A DNA stretch of 64,000 bases from Aestuariivivens insulae (GCF_022662195.1 NZ_JAKMCS010000003.1:1-64000), one strand, 5' to 3'. Counted from the first letter of the stretch, positions 26,817-37,800 are shown. Program-made: numbers and translations. Notes: generated by a model not told the origin, from the letters alone.

Positions 26817-27839
26817 TCAAAATAGACCACCTTGTACCCCGCCTTTGGTTCGTCCCAAATGTTTATAGGCTTGTTCGGTGACTTCACGTCCACGTGGCGT
26901 ACGCATAATAAAACCTTGTTGTATTAAAAAGGGTTCGTATACCTCTTCTATAGTTTCTGGGCTTTCACTAACAGCCGTAGCGATAGTGGTTATTCCAACA
27001 GGACCTCCTTTAAACTTATCGATAATGGTCGATAGTATTTTATTATCCATTTCATCAAGTCCATGGGCATCTACATTTAAGGCTTCCAATGCGAACTTGG
27101 CTATCTTAATATCGATGGAACCATTTCCTTTTATTTGTGCAAAGTCACGAACCCGACGTAATAGTGCGTTGGCTATTCTTGGTGTACCCCGACTTCGACC
27201 TGCAATCTCTACGGCCGCCTCCATAGCTATGGGTACATCTAAAATACTTGCACTTCGTTGGATAATAGTTGTTAAAAGTTCGGTATTGTAATATTGTAAT
27301 CGGCTTTGGATGCCAAACCGTGCCCGCATGGGTGAGGTAAGCAAACCTGATCGGGTTGTTGCGCCAACCAATGTAAACGGATTTAAATTGATTTGTACCG
27401 TTCTGGCATTGGGTCCCGTTTCAATCATAATATCAATCTTGTAATCTTCCATAGCTGAATACAGGTACTCTTCCACAATAGGGCTTAACCGATGTATTTC
27501 GTCTATAAACAAGACATCCCGTTCTTCTAAATTAGTCAACAAACCTGCTAAATCTCCTGGCTTGTCCAAAACTGGACCAGAAGTCACCTTTATGCCAACC
27601 TCCAATTCATTGGCCAAAATATGGGCTAAGGTTGTTTTCCCCAATCCTGGAGGCCCGTGAAAAAGGGCATGATCCAAAGCTTCACTTCTTAAATTGGCTG
27701 CTTGTACAAAAACCTGAAGATTTTCCAATACTTGATCCTGTCCAGTGAAATCATCAAAAGATAAAGGTCTTAACTTTTTTTCGACATCTATCTCTTCTGG
27801 AGAGAAATTTTCGTTTGTTGGATCTAGGTTTTCGTTCAT
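26817..27839 (-). CDS. ruvB: Holliday junction branch migration ATPase RuvB
   Basis: A 340-aa AAA+ motor that, with RuvA, drives branch migration of Holliday junctions. Walker A is GPPGLGKTT (62-70) and Walker B is LFIDEIHRL (~110-118). The sensor region is VGATTRSG and the C-terminal winged helix carries TPRGR. Length and motifs are complete. It sits apart from ruvA and is flanked on both sides by direct copies of the same short palindrome. A -7 box TATATTTG lies 49 nt upstream of its ATG. Confidence 0.98.
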   Translation of the reverse strand: MNENLDPTNENFSPEEIDVEKKLRPLSFDDFTGQDQVLENLQVFVQAANLRSEALDHALFHGPPGLGKTTLAHILANELEVGIKVTSGPVLDKPGDLAGLLTNLEERDVLFIDEIHRLSPIVEEYLYSAMEDYKIDIMIETGPNARTVQINLNPFTLVGATTRSGLLTSPMRARFGIQSRLQYYNTELLTTIIQRSASILDVPIAMEAAVEIAGRSRGTPRIANALLRRVRDFAQIKGNGSIDIKIAKFALEALNVDAHGLDEMDNKILSTIIDKFKGGPVGITTIATAVSESPETIEEVYEPFLIQQGFIMRTPRGREVTEQAYKHLGRTKGGVQGGLF

Positions 27840-27844
27840 AACAA

Positions 27845-27870
27845 TGGATTCCTACCTTCGCAGGAATGAC
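27845..27870. repeat. Short palindromic repeat in the ruvB leader
   Basis: Second copy of the palindrome (ATTCCTACCTTCGCAGGAAT), same orientation as the copy at 26762-26786. It lies between the predicted ruvB -7 box and the ruvB ATG, so it would be transcribed in the 5' leader. Confidence 0.75.
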
Positions 27871-27887
27871 AAAAGGTTCTGTACTGG

Positions 27888-27895
27888 CAAATATA
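27888..27895 (-). promoter_or_regulatory. Candidate -7 box for ruvB
   Basis: TATATTTG on the minus strand fits TAnnTTTG. It lies between the cox operon terminator and the ruvB start. The -33 element is unclear. Confidence 0.5.
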
Positions 27896-27898
27896 ACG

Positions 27899-27927
27899 AA
27901 AAAGCCTTTCCGTTTGGGAAAGGCTTT
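27899..27927 (-). terminator. Terminator of the act-cox operon
   Basis: An 11-bp stem, arms 27901-27911 (AAAGCCTTTCC) and 27917-27927, with a 5-nt loop. On the minus strand it ends in TTTTT. It lies 28 bp past the coxA stop. Confidence 0.9.
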
Positions 27928-27955
27928 CAGTGTATTTTATAATCTAGAACTTCAC

Positions 27956-29746
27956 TTAGTGTTGTAGCTCTTCTTCTCCTTCTTTTAGTGGGATATTTTG
28001 TGGCACGAAGTCTTCATCATGTCCTGGCTTGCTGTAATCGTATGCCCAACGGTGTACATGAGGAATCTCTCCTGGCCAGTTACCATGCATATGCTCTACT
28101 GGAGCTGTCCACTCTAAAGTTGTAGACTTCCATGGGTTTTGTACGGCTTTCTTTCCGAAGAAAATACTTGAAAAGAAATTATATAAGTATACTATCTGTA
28201 CAACACCACCTATTAATGCAAATATGGTAATAATAACGTTCACATTGGCTAAATCGTCAAACAATGGGAAGTTACTGTTAGTATAGTAACGACGTGGTAA
28301 ACCTGCCATACCTATAAAGTGCATTGGGAAAAACACCCCATAAGCACAAACCGCTGTAATCCAGAAATGGATGTAACCCAAGTTTTTATTTAGCATCTTA
28401 CCAAACATTTTAGGGAACCAATGGTAAATCCCGGCAAACATACCATACAATGCAGATATACCCATTACCAAATGGAAGTGTGCCACAACAAAATAAGTAT
28501 CGTGAACATTAATATCTAAAGCACTATCTCCTAAGATAATCCCTGTTAATCCACCTGTGATAAATGTAGACACAAAACCTATGGCGAATAGCATGGCTGG
28601 ATTCAATTGTAAATTACCTTTCCAAATGGTCGTTATCCAGTTAAACGCTTTTACTGCCGATGGAATAGCAATCAATAGGGTTGTAAATGTAAATACCGAC
28701 CCTAAGAAAGGATTCATCCCCGACACGAACATATGGTGACCCCATACGATAGTCGATAAGAAAGCAATGGCCAAGATGGAGGCAATCATCGCTCGATATC
28801 CAAAGATTGGCTTTCGTGAGTTAGAGGCCATTATTTCGGATACTAGACCCATTGCTGGCAAAATAACGATGTATACTTCTGGGTGACCTAAAAACCAGAA
28901 CAGGTGCTCAAATAATACTGGAGAACCTCCTTGGTAATGTAATACTTCTCCTTGAATAAAAATATCCGATAGGAAAAACGACGTCCCAAAACTTCTGTCC
29001 ATTATCAACAATAAGGCTGCCGATAACAAAACTGGGAAAGAAATCACACCAATAACTGCCGTTATAAAAAACGCCCAAATGGTTAATGGAAGTCTTGTCA
29101 TAGACATTCCTTTAGTACGCAAATTAAGTACTGTAACAATATAGTTAAGCGATCCCAATAAAGAGGAAGCTATAAATATAGCCATAGAAACTAACCATAA
29201 GGTCATTCCCATTCCCGAACCGCCTTGGGCCATAGGTAATGCACTTAATGGCGGATAAATGGTCCATCCTGCTGCTGCTGGTCCTGCTTCTACAAACAGG
29301 GATATTACCATAATAACACTAGATAGGAAAAACAACCAATACGATACCATGTTAAGGAAACCTGATGCCATATCGCGCGCTCCAATTTGCAATGGAATTA
29401 ATAGGTTACTAAAGGTACCACTCAGCCCTGCTGTTAGTACAAAGAACACCATAATAGTACCATGTATGGTCACTAAAGCCAAATAAATGTCGGCATCCAT
29501 TACACCGTCTGGTGCCCATTTACCCAATAAAGCTTCGAATAACACGTTTGGCTCTTCTGGCCATGCAATTTGCATACGAAACATCATAGACATTAAAACA
29601 CCTATAACCCCCATTATAGTACCTGTAATGAGGTACTGCTTGGCAATCATCTTATGGTCTTGGCTAAATATATATTTAGTTACAAAAGTTTCTTTATGAT
29701 GATGTCCGTGGTCGTCGTGAGCGTGTGTATCTGCGTGTGCTGACAT
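27956..29746 (-). CDS. coxA: Cytochrome c oxidase subunit I
   Basis: A 596-aa heme-copper oxidase subunit I in the inner membrane, with about 12 membrane segments. It holds the low-spin heme and the heme-CuB site where oxygen is reduced to water. WFLGHPEVYIVILPAMG carries the His-Tyr pair of the CuB site, a second CuB pair is in WGHHMF, and VVAHFHLVMG carries the heme-ligand histidines. The N-terminus is unusually His-rich, with seven His in the first 17 residues. No subunit III gene is adjacent. It is the last gene of the act-cox block, 27 bp after coxB, and ends in a terminator. Confidence 0.97.
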   Translation of the reverse strand: MSAHADTHAHDDHGHHHKETFVTKYIFSQDHKMIAKQYLITGTIMGVIGVLMSMMFRMQIAWPEEPNVLFEALLGKWAPDGVMDADIYLALVTIHGTIMVFFVLTAGLSGTFSNLLIPLQIGARDMASGFLNMVSYWLFFLSSVIMVISLFVEAGPAAAGWTIYPPLSALPMAQGGSGMGMTLWLVSMAIFIASSLLGSLNYIVTVLNLRTKGMSMTRLPLTIWAFFITAVIGVISFPVLLSAALLLIMDRSFGTSFFLSDIFIQGEVLHYQGGSPVLFEHLFWFLGHPEVYIVILPAMGLVSEIMASNSRKPIFGYRAMIASILAIAFLSTIVWGHHMFVSGMNPFLGSVFTFTTLLIAIPSAVKAFNWITTIWKGNLQLNPAMLFAIGFVSTFITGGLTGIILGDSALDINVHDTYFVVAHFHLVMGISALYGMFAGIYHWFPKMFGKMLNKNLGYIHFWITAVCAYGVFFPMHFIGMAGLPRRYYTNSNFPLFDDLANVNVIITIFALIGGVVQIVYLYNFFSSIFFGKKAVQNPWKSTTLEWTAPVEHMHGNWPGEIPHVHRWAYDYSKPGHDEDFVPQNIPLKEGEEELQH

Positions 29747-29773
29747 AATCTTATATCGTTTTTATCTTTTTAA

Positions 29774-30847
29774 TTAGTTAATTAGAGAGTTTTTGAATTC
29801 TTTTTGCTCTTTTAACCAGGCATTAAATTCTTCTTCGGTTTCTACAACAATTTTCATTTGCATGTTATAGTGCGATTTACCGCAAATCTTATTACAAATC
29901 AATAGATAATCAAATTCGTAACGGTCTAAAGCTTCTTCTCCTTTGGCTACTAATGCTTTACTCTTTTCTACTCTTATCTTATTGATGTTTGCCACCTTCT
30001 CGATAATTTCAGGCGTTTGGCGCATATCTTCAGTTGTCACTGTAGGGGTATAACCAAACTGTGTAATCATACCTGGAACACAGTTCATTTGTGCTCTAAA
30101 GTGAGGCATGTAAGCCGAGTGCAATACATCTTGAGAACGCATTTTGAATAGCACTGGACGTCCTACTGGTAAATGTAACTCTGTAGTGATGATATCGTCT
30201 TGAGCGTTTGGATCTGCTTCGTCCAATCCTAAGATATTGGCACGATCTATATCTATTAAACGTACATTAGATTTTCCAAGCGTATTATCTGCACCTCCAT
30301 ATCTAGCTTTCCAGTTAAACTGTTGGGCATATAACTCCACCACTAGAGGATCTTCACTTTCGTCTACGCCCATAATGTTGATCCAAGTATTCAATCCATA
30401 AATAATCAACCCTGCCAAAACAATTACCGGGATAATCGTCCAGATGGCTTCCAACTTATTGTTATCTGCAAAAAACAAGGCTTTTTTCCCTTTCTCTCCT
30501 TTGTATTTAAAAGCAAAGTAGTGTAACAAAAATTGGGTTACTGTTTGAACAATAAAAATGATTACTAAAGATATAATCATAAGATTGTCTATGGTTGGCC
30601 CATGTTCTGAAGCTGAATTAGACAATAAAGGCAAGTCACCATATTTTACGCAACAAACAATGGTTATTACATAAATGAAAGCTAAAAAGCCCATCATTAA
30701 ATACCCGTTCAAGGTATTATCCTTATCTGTAGCTACTCCAGGTATTGCATCTCCGACTCTAGCTTGGGCCAAATCGAAAATCTTTACCATTTGCCAAATG
30801 GCAATTAAAATAAATACTAAAACTATTATGGTTAATAAAGTAGTCAT
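29774..30847 (-). CDS. coxB: Cytochrome c oxidase subunit II
   Basis: A 357-aa subunit II with an N-terminal membrane segment, two further membrane helices (~85-180) and a periplasmic cupredoxin domain. The CuA site is visible: the first histidine lies in DVLHSAYMPHF and the remaining ligands in CNKICGKSHYNM (Cys-x3-Cys-x3-His-x2-Met). It accepts electrons from cytochrome c or directly from the complex III analogue. No fused C-terminal heme domain is present (no CxxCH). An insert between the two ligand regions carries a Lys/Glu-rich helix. It follows actF by 30 bp, so the oxidase is co-expressed with its electron donor complex. Confidence 0.96.
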   Translation of the reverse strand: MTTLLTIIVLVFILIAIWQMVKIFDLAQARVGDAIPGVATDKDNTLNGYLMMGFLAFIYVITIVCCVKYGDLPLLSNSASEHGPTIDNLMIISLVIIFIVQTVTQFLLHYFAFKYKGEKGKKALFFADNNKLEAIWTIIPVIVLAGLIIYGLNTWINIMGVDESEDPLVVELYAQQFNWKARYGGADNTLGKSNVRLIDIDRANILGLDEADPNAQDDIITTELHLPVGRPVLFKMRSQDVLHSAYMPHFRAQMNCVPGMITQFGYTPTVTTEDMRQTPEIIEKVANINKIRVEKSKALVAKGEEALDRYEFDYLLICNKICGKSHYNMQMKIVVETEEEFNAWLKEQKEFKNSLIN

Positions 30848-30877
30848 TGTTATCGTTCTTCTTTATTTAAATCTTAA

Positions 30878-32233
30878 TTAATAATGAAACTCTTCGCTTT
30901 CCTTTTTAAACGGATATCTTTTTACCAGTAATGGCGCTTTGGTCAATGCGTTAAACACCACAAATATGAATAACCCAGCGAAAAGTAAAATTGAACTTAT
31001 CTCAGGAATTCCAATAAACCATCTGTCTCCTACTGTTGCTGGCATAATCATATTAAAAATATCTATGTAGTGTCCAAACAATATCACTAAACCTGTCATA
31101 ACAACAAACCAAGGAATACGCTTATAATCGGCATTCATTAACATTAGAATAGGGAATACAAAGTTCAACACTACCATACCTAAGAACGGTAATTTGTAAT
31201 CGTTAAAACGAGACACAAAATAAGTTACTTCTTCCGGGATGTTTGAATACCAAATAAGCATAAACTGTGAGAACCAAAGGTAAGTCCAGAAAATACTCAT
31301 AGCGAACATAAACTTGGCTACATCGTGCAAGTGGTTTTCGTTTACAAATTCTAAATGGCCTCTAGACTTTAAGTAAATCGTGATTAATGCGATTACGGTA
31401 ATACCACTTACAAACATACTTGCAAAGACATACCATCCAAATAAGGTTGAGAACCAGTGTGGGTCTACACTCATAATCCAGTCCCAAGACATCATCGATT
31501 CTGTATAGATAAAGAATACTAAGAACCCGGCAGCAATTCTAAACGACTTTTTAAAGTTACTGTTATCTTCGGCTGTATCTTGTGCTATAGAAAATTTACG
31601 TGAAAAATGACGGTACAAACTCCACCCTGCTATAAATACCAAGCCTCTAATGATGAACCAAGGTAAATTTAAGAAACTTGATTTTCCTTGAATTAGTTTA
31701 TCGTGGGCAACTACCTCTGGATCCATCCATACAAACAAATTATAGTGCCCAATAGTTCCTGAAGCTACGGCTATAGCAAGTACAATTAAAGCACCTGGTA
31801 ACAAATAGGCGGTAATCCCTTCCATAACCCTAAACAATACTGGAGACCATCCAGCTTGTGAGGCAATTTGAATGGCATAAAACGCCAATACCCCTAAAGC
31901 GATCATCATAAAGAAGAATGCTGCAACGTACAGGGCAGACCAAGGTCTGTTAGCAATTTGATGCTGTACGTGCTCCACATGCTTTTTGTGAGCATCTGCT
32001 CCATTATGGGCATCATCTGCATGGGCATCGGTAGCGTGAGCATCGTGTGATGGTGCTGCATGTGCAGCTGCTTCATCATGGCCTCCGCCATGATGTGCTC
32101 CTTCCGAAGCAATCAAATGCTCTACTTCTTCAAAAGATTTATGAGATGTCATAAAACCATATCCAACACCTAACAGGCCTAAAACCATTAGTATGATAGA
32201 AGATGTCTTTAATTTATTTGAAAATGTGTACAT
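30878..32233 (-). CDS. actF: Alternative complex III subunit ActF
   Basis: A 451-aa NrfD-related integral membrane subunit of alternative complex III (quinol:cytochrome c oxidoreductase), with about 10 membrane segments. Between TM1 (~12-29) and TM2 (~99) there is an extra hydrophilic stretch (47-91) with 12 histidines mixed with Ala and Asp, which looks like a metal-binding loop. The gene order act A-B-C-D-E-F-coxB-coxA is the usual supercomplex arrangement and supports the name. It begins 21 bp after actE. Confidence 0.92.
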   Translation of the reverse strand: MYTFSNKLKTSSIILMVLGLLGVGYGFMTSHKSFEEVEHLIASEGAHHGGGHDEAAAHAAPSHDAHATDAHADDAHNGADAHKKHVEHVQHQIANRPWSALYVAAFFFMMIALGVLAFYAIQIASQAGWSPVLFRVMEGITAYLLPGALIVLAIAVASGTIGHYNLFVWMDPEVVAHDKLIQGKSSFLNLPWFIIRGLVFIAGWSLYRHFSRKFSIAQDTAEDNSNFKKSFRIAAGFLVFFIYTESMMSWDWIMSVDPHWFSTLFGWYVFASMFVSGITVIALITIYLKSRGHLEFVNENHLHDVAKFMFAMSIFWTYLWFSQFMLIWYSNIPEEVTYFVSRFNDYKLPFLGMVVLNFVFPILMLMNADYKRIPWFVVMTGLVILFGHYIDIFNMIMPATVGDRWFIGIPEISSILLFAGLFIFVVFNALTKAPLLVKRYPFKKESEEFHY

Positions 32234-32254
32234 ATCTATATAATCTTATTCTTC

Positions 32255-32806
32255 TTACTTTTCTAAATCTGCTTTTAATTTCAATACGTATGAAACTACT
32301 TGCCAGCGTTCTTCTTCGTTTAATTGGTTCGCATAACTACCCATAGCGTTTTTACCATAATATATAGTGTGGTAAATACTACCAGCGGTTATAGCTCGAC
32401 CAGCATCATCATAACTAGGAATACCTAATATTTTTTCACGCTTCACCAAGTTGCCTTGTCCATCGCCTTTGTTGCCATGACAAATACCACAATAAATATC
32501 ATAAAGTTCTTTACCTCTTACTAAATCCACTTGTGTTGAATCTAATGGATTGGCTAATGTCGCTTTGGCTAATTCAAACCCTTCGGTAGTATTCGCTATA
32601 TCAAATGGTATATGTCCTCTAGCGATAGAACCTTCTGCTGGTAACTGCGCTTCAACACCGTTACGGAAAGCGGCTTCTCCATAAGTTTCGTATCCTACAG
32701 ATTCATACATGTTAGGCATGAACTGATAATTTGGTGCAGTATCTTTTTTACATGACACAGCCACAAATACGACTGCTATTACTAATATCTTAATTAAGCT
32801 TCTCAT
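32255..32806 (-). CDS. actE: Alternative complex III monoheme cytochrome ActE
   Basis: About 183 aa from ATG 32806. The N-terminus is a lipoprotein signal (MRSLIKILVIAVVFVAVSC), so the protein is probably anchored by lipid on the periplasmic side. One c-type heme site is seen (CGICH) within a typical small cytochrome c domain (RGKELYDIYCGICHGNKGDG), and a distal Met is likely in NAMGSYANQL. An alternative upstream start at 32830 would overlap actD by 17 bp and add residues before the lipoprotein signal; the downstream ATG is preferred. Confidence 0.92.
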   Translation of the reverse strand: MRSLIKILVIAVVFVAVSCKKDTAPNYQFMPNMYESVGYETYGEAAFRNGVEAQLPAEGSIARGHIPFDIANTTEGFELAKATLANPLDSTQVDLVRGKELYDIYCGICHGNKGDGQGNLVKREKILGIPSYDDAGRAITAGSIYHTIYYGKNAMGSYANQLNEEERWQVVSYVLKLKADLEK

Positions 32807-32813
32807 CTCTTTA

Positions 32814-33344
32814 TTAATGCGCTTTATCAATTAAATTTACTTCTACAGCTCCAGTTTCCTTAAGCAAGTCTTCTAGTTCTTTTTCATTACCGTTTACAGC
32901 AATCTCCATTAAAAAGTGGTCGTCTGTAGTTCTTGGGTCTGGGTTTTCTGCCTTCTTAAATGGCCACATTCTACTACGTAAATAAAATGTAATAACCATT
33001 AAGTGCGCCGCAAAAAACACGGTCATCTCAAACATAATAGGCACAAACGCCGGCATGTTCTCTAAATAGCTAAAACTTGGTTTACCACCTATGTTTTGTG
33101 GCCAGTCTTCAATCATAATGAAATTCATCATAACAATTGCAACTGTTAAACCAACTAGTCCATACATAAAAGAAGTAATGGCTATTCGTGTTGGCGCCAA
33201 TCCCATAGCTTTGTCTAGCCCGTGAACTGGAAATGGTGTGTATATTTCTTCTATATGATGTCTCTCTGCCTTAACTTTCTTTACGGCAGACATCAGGATG
33301 TCGTCGTCGTTATAAATAGCGTGAATTACTTTTGAAGCTTCCAT
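32814..33344 (-). CDS. actD: Alternative complex III subunit ActD
   Basis: A 176-aa protein of the DUF3341 type with two membrane segments (~59-82 and ~100-125), known as the ActD subunit of alternative complex III. The N-terminal cytoplasmic part (VIHAIYNDDDILMSAVKKV) and the FPVHGLD motif between domain and membrane are family features. It has no cofactor motifs. It lies 9 bp after actC; its stop lies 7 nt before the chosen actE ATG. Confidence 0.93.
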   Translation of the reverse strand: MEASKVIHAIYNDDDILMSAVKKVKAERHHIEEIYTPFPVHGLDKAMGLAPTRIAITSFMYGLVGLTVAIVMMNFIMIEDWPQNIGGKPSFSYLENMPAFVPIMFEMTVFFAAHLMVITFYLRSRMWPFKKAENPDPRTTDDHFLMEIAVNGNEKELEDLLKETGAVEVNLIDKAH

Positions 33345-33353
33345 ATGCTACTT

Positions 33354-34805
33354 TTAGTTTTTTGGTTCGTTATTAGTACTTCCAGAGGTTCTTGCATCGG
33401 CACCTGTTCCCACAAGGCTTTCTCCTGCTTCTCTTAATTTCTTATATCTTTCTCCTGAAGATTTTAAAATTGTTTTAACCTCTGCTTGCGCAATTACCGG
33501 GAATGTTCTTGAATATAACAGGAACAATACAAAGAAGAATCCTATAGTTCCAATAAATATTCCTATATCAACAAACGTTGGAGAGAACATGGTCCATGAT
33601 GATGGTAAGTAATCTCTGTGCAATGACGTAACAATAATTACAAAACGCTCAAACCACATTCCTATATTTACAACAATAGAGATGATAAATGAGAACATGA
33701 TGCTTGTTCTTAGTTTCTTAAACCACATGAACTGTGGTGAGAACACGTTACAGGTCATCATGGCCCAATAAGCCCACCAGTAAGGCCCTGTTGCTCTGTT
33801 TAAGAACGCATATTGTTCGTACTCTACTCCAGAATACCATGCAATGAACAACTCGGTAATATAAGCTACACCCACTATCGAACCAGTAATCATGATCACG
33901 ATGTTCATTAATTCGATGTGCTGTACTGTTATATAATCTTCTAGGTTACACACTTTACGCATAATAATAAGTAAGGTGTTTACCATAGCAAATCCAGAGA
34001 ATACCGCGCCAGCAACGAAATATGGTGGGAATATAGTGGTGTGCCATCCTGGTATAACCGATGTAGCGAAATCGAACGATACAATAGTGTGTACCGAAAG
34101 TACTAATGGTGTTGCTAAACCTGCAAGTACCAAAGATACTTCTTCAAAACGTTGCCAGTCTTTAGCACGACCGGACCAACCAAAACTTAATAAAGAATAG
34201 ATTTTCTTTTGGAATGGTTTTACGGCTCTATCACGAATCATTGCAAAATCTGGTAATAATCCCGTCCACCAGAATACTAACGATACCGATAAATAGGTAG
34301 AAATTGCAAATACGTCCCAAAGTAATGGCGAGTTAAAGTTTACCCAAAGTGACCCAAATTGGTTTGGGATTGGTAATACCCAGTATCCTAACCATGGACG
34401 ACCCATGTGGATGATTGGGAACAACCCTGCTTGAACAACTGAGAAGATAGTCATCGCTTCCGCAGAACGGTTAATAGCCATTCTCCATTTTTGACGGAAC
34501 AATAATAGCACGGCAGAAATAAGCGTTCCTGCGTGACCAATACCTACCCACCAAACAAAGTTAGTAATATCCCAGGCCCAACCTACGGTTTTATTTAAAC
34601 CCCAAGTTCCAATACCTGTAGATATCGTATAAATGATACATCCAATTCCCCAAAGAAAAGCAGCTAGTGCAATACCAAAAACTATCCACCATTGTTTATT
34701 TGCTTTTCCCTCTACAGGTTTTGCTACATCCACAGTAACGTCGTGGTATGATTTTTCGCCTGTAACTAAAGGTCTTCTAATAGGTGCTTCGTAATGAGAC
34801 GCCAT
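33354..34805 (-). CDS. actC: Alternative complex III subunit ActC (NrfD-like)
   Basis: A 483-aa membrane protein of the NrfD/PsrC family with about 10 membrane helices. In alternative complex III it contributes the quinol site beside the iron-sulfur subunit ActB. The conserved GHAGTLISAVLLLFRQ and HTIVSFDF segments are visible. It is related to ActF and lies 29 bp after actB. Confidence 0.95.
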   Translation of the reverse strand: MASHYEAPIRRPLVTGEKSYHDVTVDVAKPVEGKANKQWWIVFGIALAAFLWGIGCIIYTISTGIGTWGLNKTVGWAWDITNFVWWVGIGHAGTLISAVLLLFRQKWRMAINRSAEAMTIFSVVQAGLFPIIHMGRPWLGYWVLPIPNQFGSLWVNFNSPLLWDVFAISTYLSVSLVFWWTGLLPDFAMIRDRAVKPFQKKIYSLLSFGWSGRAKDWQRFEEVSLVLAGLATPLVLSVHTIVSFDFATSVIPGWHTTIFPPYFVAGAVFSGFAMVNTLLIIMRKVCNLEDYITVQHIELMNIVIMITGSIVGVAYITELFIAWYSGVEYEQYAFLNRATGPYWWAYWAMMTCNVFSPQFMWFKKLRTSIMFSFIISIVVNIGMWFERFVIIVTSLHRDYLPSSWTMFSPTFVDIGIFIGTIGFFFVLFLLYSRTFPVIAQAEVKTILKSSGERYKKLREAGESLVGTGADARTSGSTNNEPKN

Positions 34806-34834
34806 AATTATATAATTGATTCTTTAATTTAGAT

Positions 34835-37800
34835 TTATGCTTCTGTTGTATTTCTCACTTTGGTTTGGTACATCACGTTTGGTTTTGTTCCAACGTGTTC
34901 CAATAAGTGGTACATACGGTTATCTTCTTTAAGTTTTGCAACTTTACTATCCTTATCGTTAATGTCTCCAAACACCATCGCTCCATTGCCACAAGCTGCA
35001 GAACAAGCCGTCTGAAATTCACCATCCTTAATTTCTCTTCCATCGCGTTTCGCATCAAGGATTGTTTTTTGTGTTTTTTGAATACACATCGAACATTTTT
35101 CCATAACACCACGTGAACGTACTACAACATCTGGGTTTAATACCATACGTCCTAAATCGTCGTTCATATGATAATCGAACTCATCATTGCCATTGTATAA
35201 GAACCAGTTGAAACGACGTACTTTATACGGACAGTTGTTCGCACAGTATCTCGTACCAACGCAACGGTTATAAGCCATATGGTTTTGGCCTTGACGACCG
35301 TGTGACGTTGCTGCTACTGGACAAACTGTTTCACAAGGTGCGTGGTTACAGTGCTGACACATAACTGGCTGGAAGGCCACTTGAGGATTTTCTGAAGCAT
35401 GCTCCATTTCTCCAAACTCACTTAACGAGCTTCCTAAACCAGAGATATTTTCTTTTTTCTCATCATCTCCTTCGAAAGAGTCTTCAGAGGAGTAATATCT
35501 ATCAATACGTAACCAATGCATATCACGGCTACGACGTACTTCTGTCTTACCTACAACTGGCACGTTGTTTTCAGAATGACATGCAATAACACATGCTCCA
35601 CAACCTGTACAAGCATTCAAATCGATAGATAGGTTAAAGTGATGCCCTATTGAGCGATCGAACTCATCCCATAAATCAACTTCAGGAGAGGTTACCGGTG
35701 TTTCTTCGTGGTTTAATGAAACCACAGGAACTGCATTCCAGTGTGCTTTATCTTTAGTATTGAATATCTCTAATGTAGTTTCCTTAACAATATCGCCACG
35801 TCCCATTAAGGTATTGTGCAATTGTACACAGGCAAACTCATGTTCCCCTCCAACAGCTTCTACTGTAACGTCTTGAACATTACTGAAGTTTTGGTATAAA
35901 GGGTAAGCATTAACACCTACTTGCATTTCAGACTTACATCCTTTGGTTTTTCCGTAGCCAAATGCCAATCCTACCGAACCTTTAGCTTGTCCTGGCTGAA
36001 TGATAACTGGCACCGTTACGCTAACACCATTAACTGTTACTTTAGCGTAATTACTGTTTAATGCACCATTAGCCACATGAATATTGGTTAAACCAAGAGC
36101 TTCAGCGTCTGCTTTTGAAACTGTTAAATAGTTATCCCAAGATGTTCTTGTAATAGGATCTGGGAATTCCTGTAACCAAGGGTTGTTAGCTTGTTGCCCA
36201 TCACCCATACCTGTTTTAGTATATAAGGTTAAAGCTAAGCCATTAGCAGCCTTTGCTGAAGACACTAAAGCTTGAGCTGCGTTAGACGCTACTGCTTCTT
36301 GTGCTTCTTCTACTGTATTTGAAGTTGTTGCTTCTTCGGTTTCTGTAGCAATATTCCCTACATAAATACCATCATGCAACGCTTGGTTGAAAGAGCTTCC
36401 TCCTAAGATAGTTGCTCCCCAAGCTTCTTTTATATAATCGTGATATGAACTGTCATTTCCAGTCCATTTTAATAAAGTCTCTTGAAATTGTCTTGTATCG
36501 AATAACGGACGGATGGTTGGTTGCGTTAAGGCATAGTGACCTTTTTTCAACTCAACATCGCCCCAAGACTCTAGATAGTGTGGCGCTGCAGCAATGTATT
36601 GTACTTCTGAAGCTGTTTCGTCTTCTTTCATTGAGAAGGCCACAGATAGTTTAGTCTGCTTTAAACCTTCAACAAAATCGGCTGCATTAGGCAAAGTATA
36701 CACTGGGTTAACACCACTCATAATGATAGCTCCTATTTTACCAGCTTTCATATCGGCTACTAATTGGGCTACCGCTTTATCGTTACCTTGTCTTGTTTTT
36801 ACAGGTGTTTTTGGATCGAATGCTTTACTAGCTAAAGCTTCGTTAATTTCAAACACAACAGTTTGTGCATTCACATCCTGAATACCAGTAATAACAACCC
36901 CTTTGCTTCCTGCCTTTTGAAGTTGTGAAGCCGCACTTGCAACAGCAGCTTCTACAGCTTCTGGCAATTCAACAGCAACATTCTTCCCTGTTATTAAACT
37001 GTGTAATTTTGCCAAAGCCAATTTTTGTTGACTTGGTGTTAATGGCACACGCTTGTCGGCATTTGCACCAGTTAACGACATATTAGATTCAAATTGAATA
37101 TGGCGTGACATTTTACCATGATCTGGTATTCTATTTTTAGAGTACCCAGCATCAAAACCACCGCCTTGCCAATCGCCTAAGAAATCGGCACCAACAGAAA
37201 CAATGGTCATGGCCTTAGAGAAATCGTAATTCGCTAATCCACGTTCACCATATTTAGCTTGGAAAGCTTCTAAAGCTGCAGATTCTGAAATTGCATCATA
37301 AACAACGTGACGCACATTACCATATTTTTCACTAAACTCAGCAATCAACTTACTAGTTGAAGGGCTTGCAAAAGTCTGTGTTAACAACACAATAGTTTCA
37401 TTTGCAGCAGCTATATCATTTAATTTTGAAGTTGTTTCAGCATCAAACTCATCCCAAGTAACCGATTCGCCGTTTTTTCTAGGTCCTTGAACCCTTAAAC
37501 TATCGTACAACCCTAAAACAGACGCATTAACCCTAGCATTGGCATTACCGTTAGCTAAAGTGTTATTTTCTATTTTAATTGGACGACCTTCACGTGTTTT
37601 AACCAATACGCTAGCAAAATCAAATCCATCTGCAATAGTAGTTGCATAATAGTTTGCCACACCAGGAATTATCTCGGTAGGCTGAACTACATAAGGTATT
37701 GATTTTTTAACAGGGCCCTCACATGCCGCTAAAGAAGCTGCTGCTGTGGTAAACCCAACATATTTTAAGAAATCGCGTCGTGTTGTGGAAGTCGCTTCCA

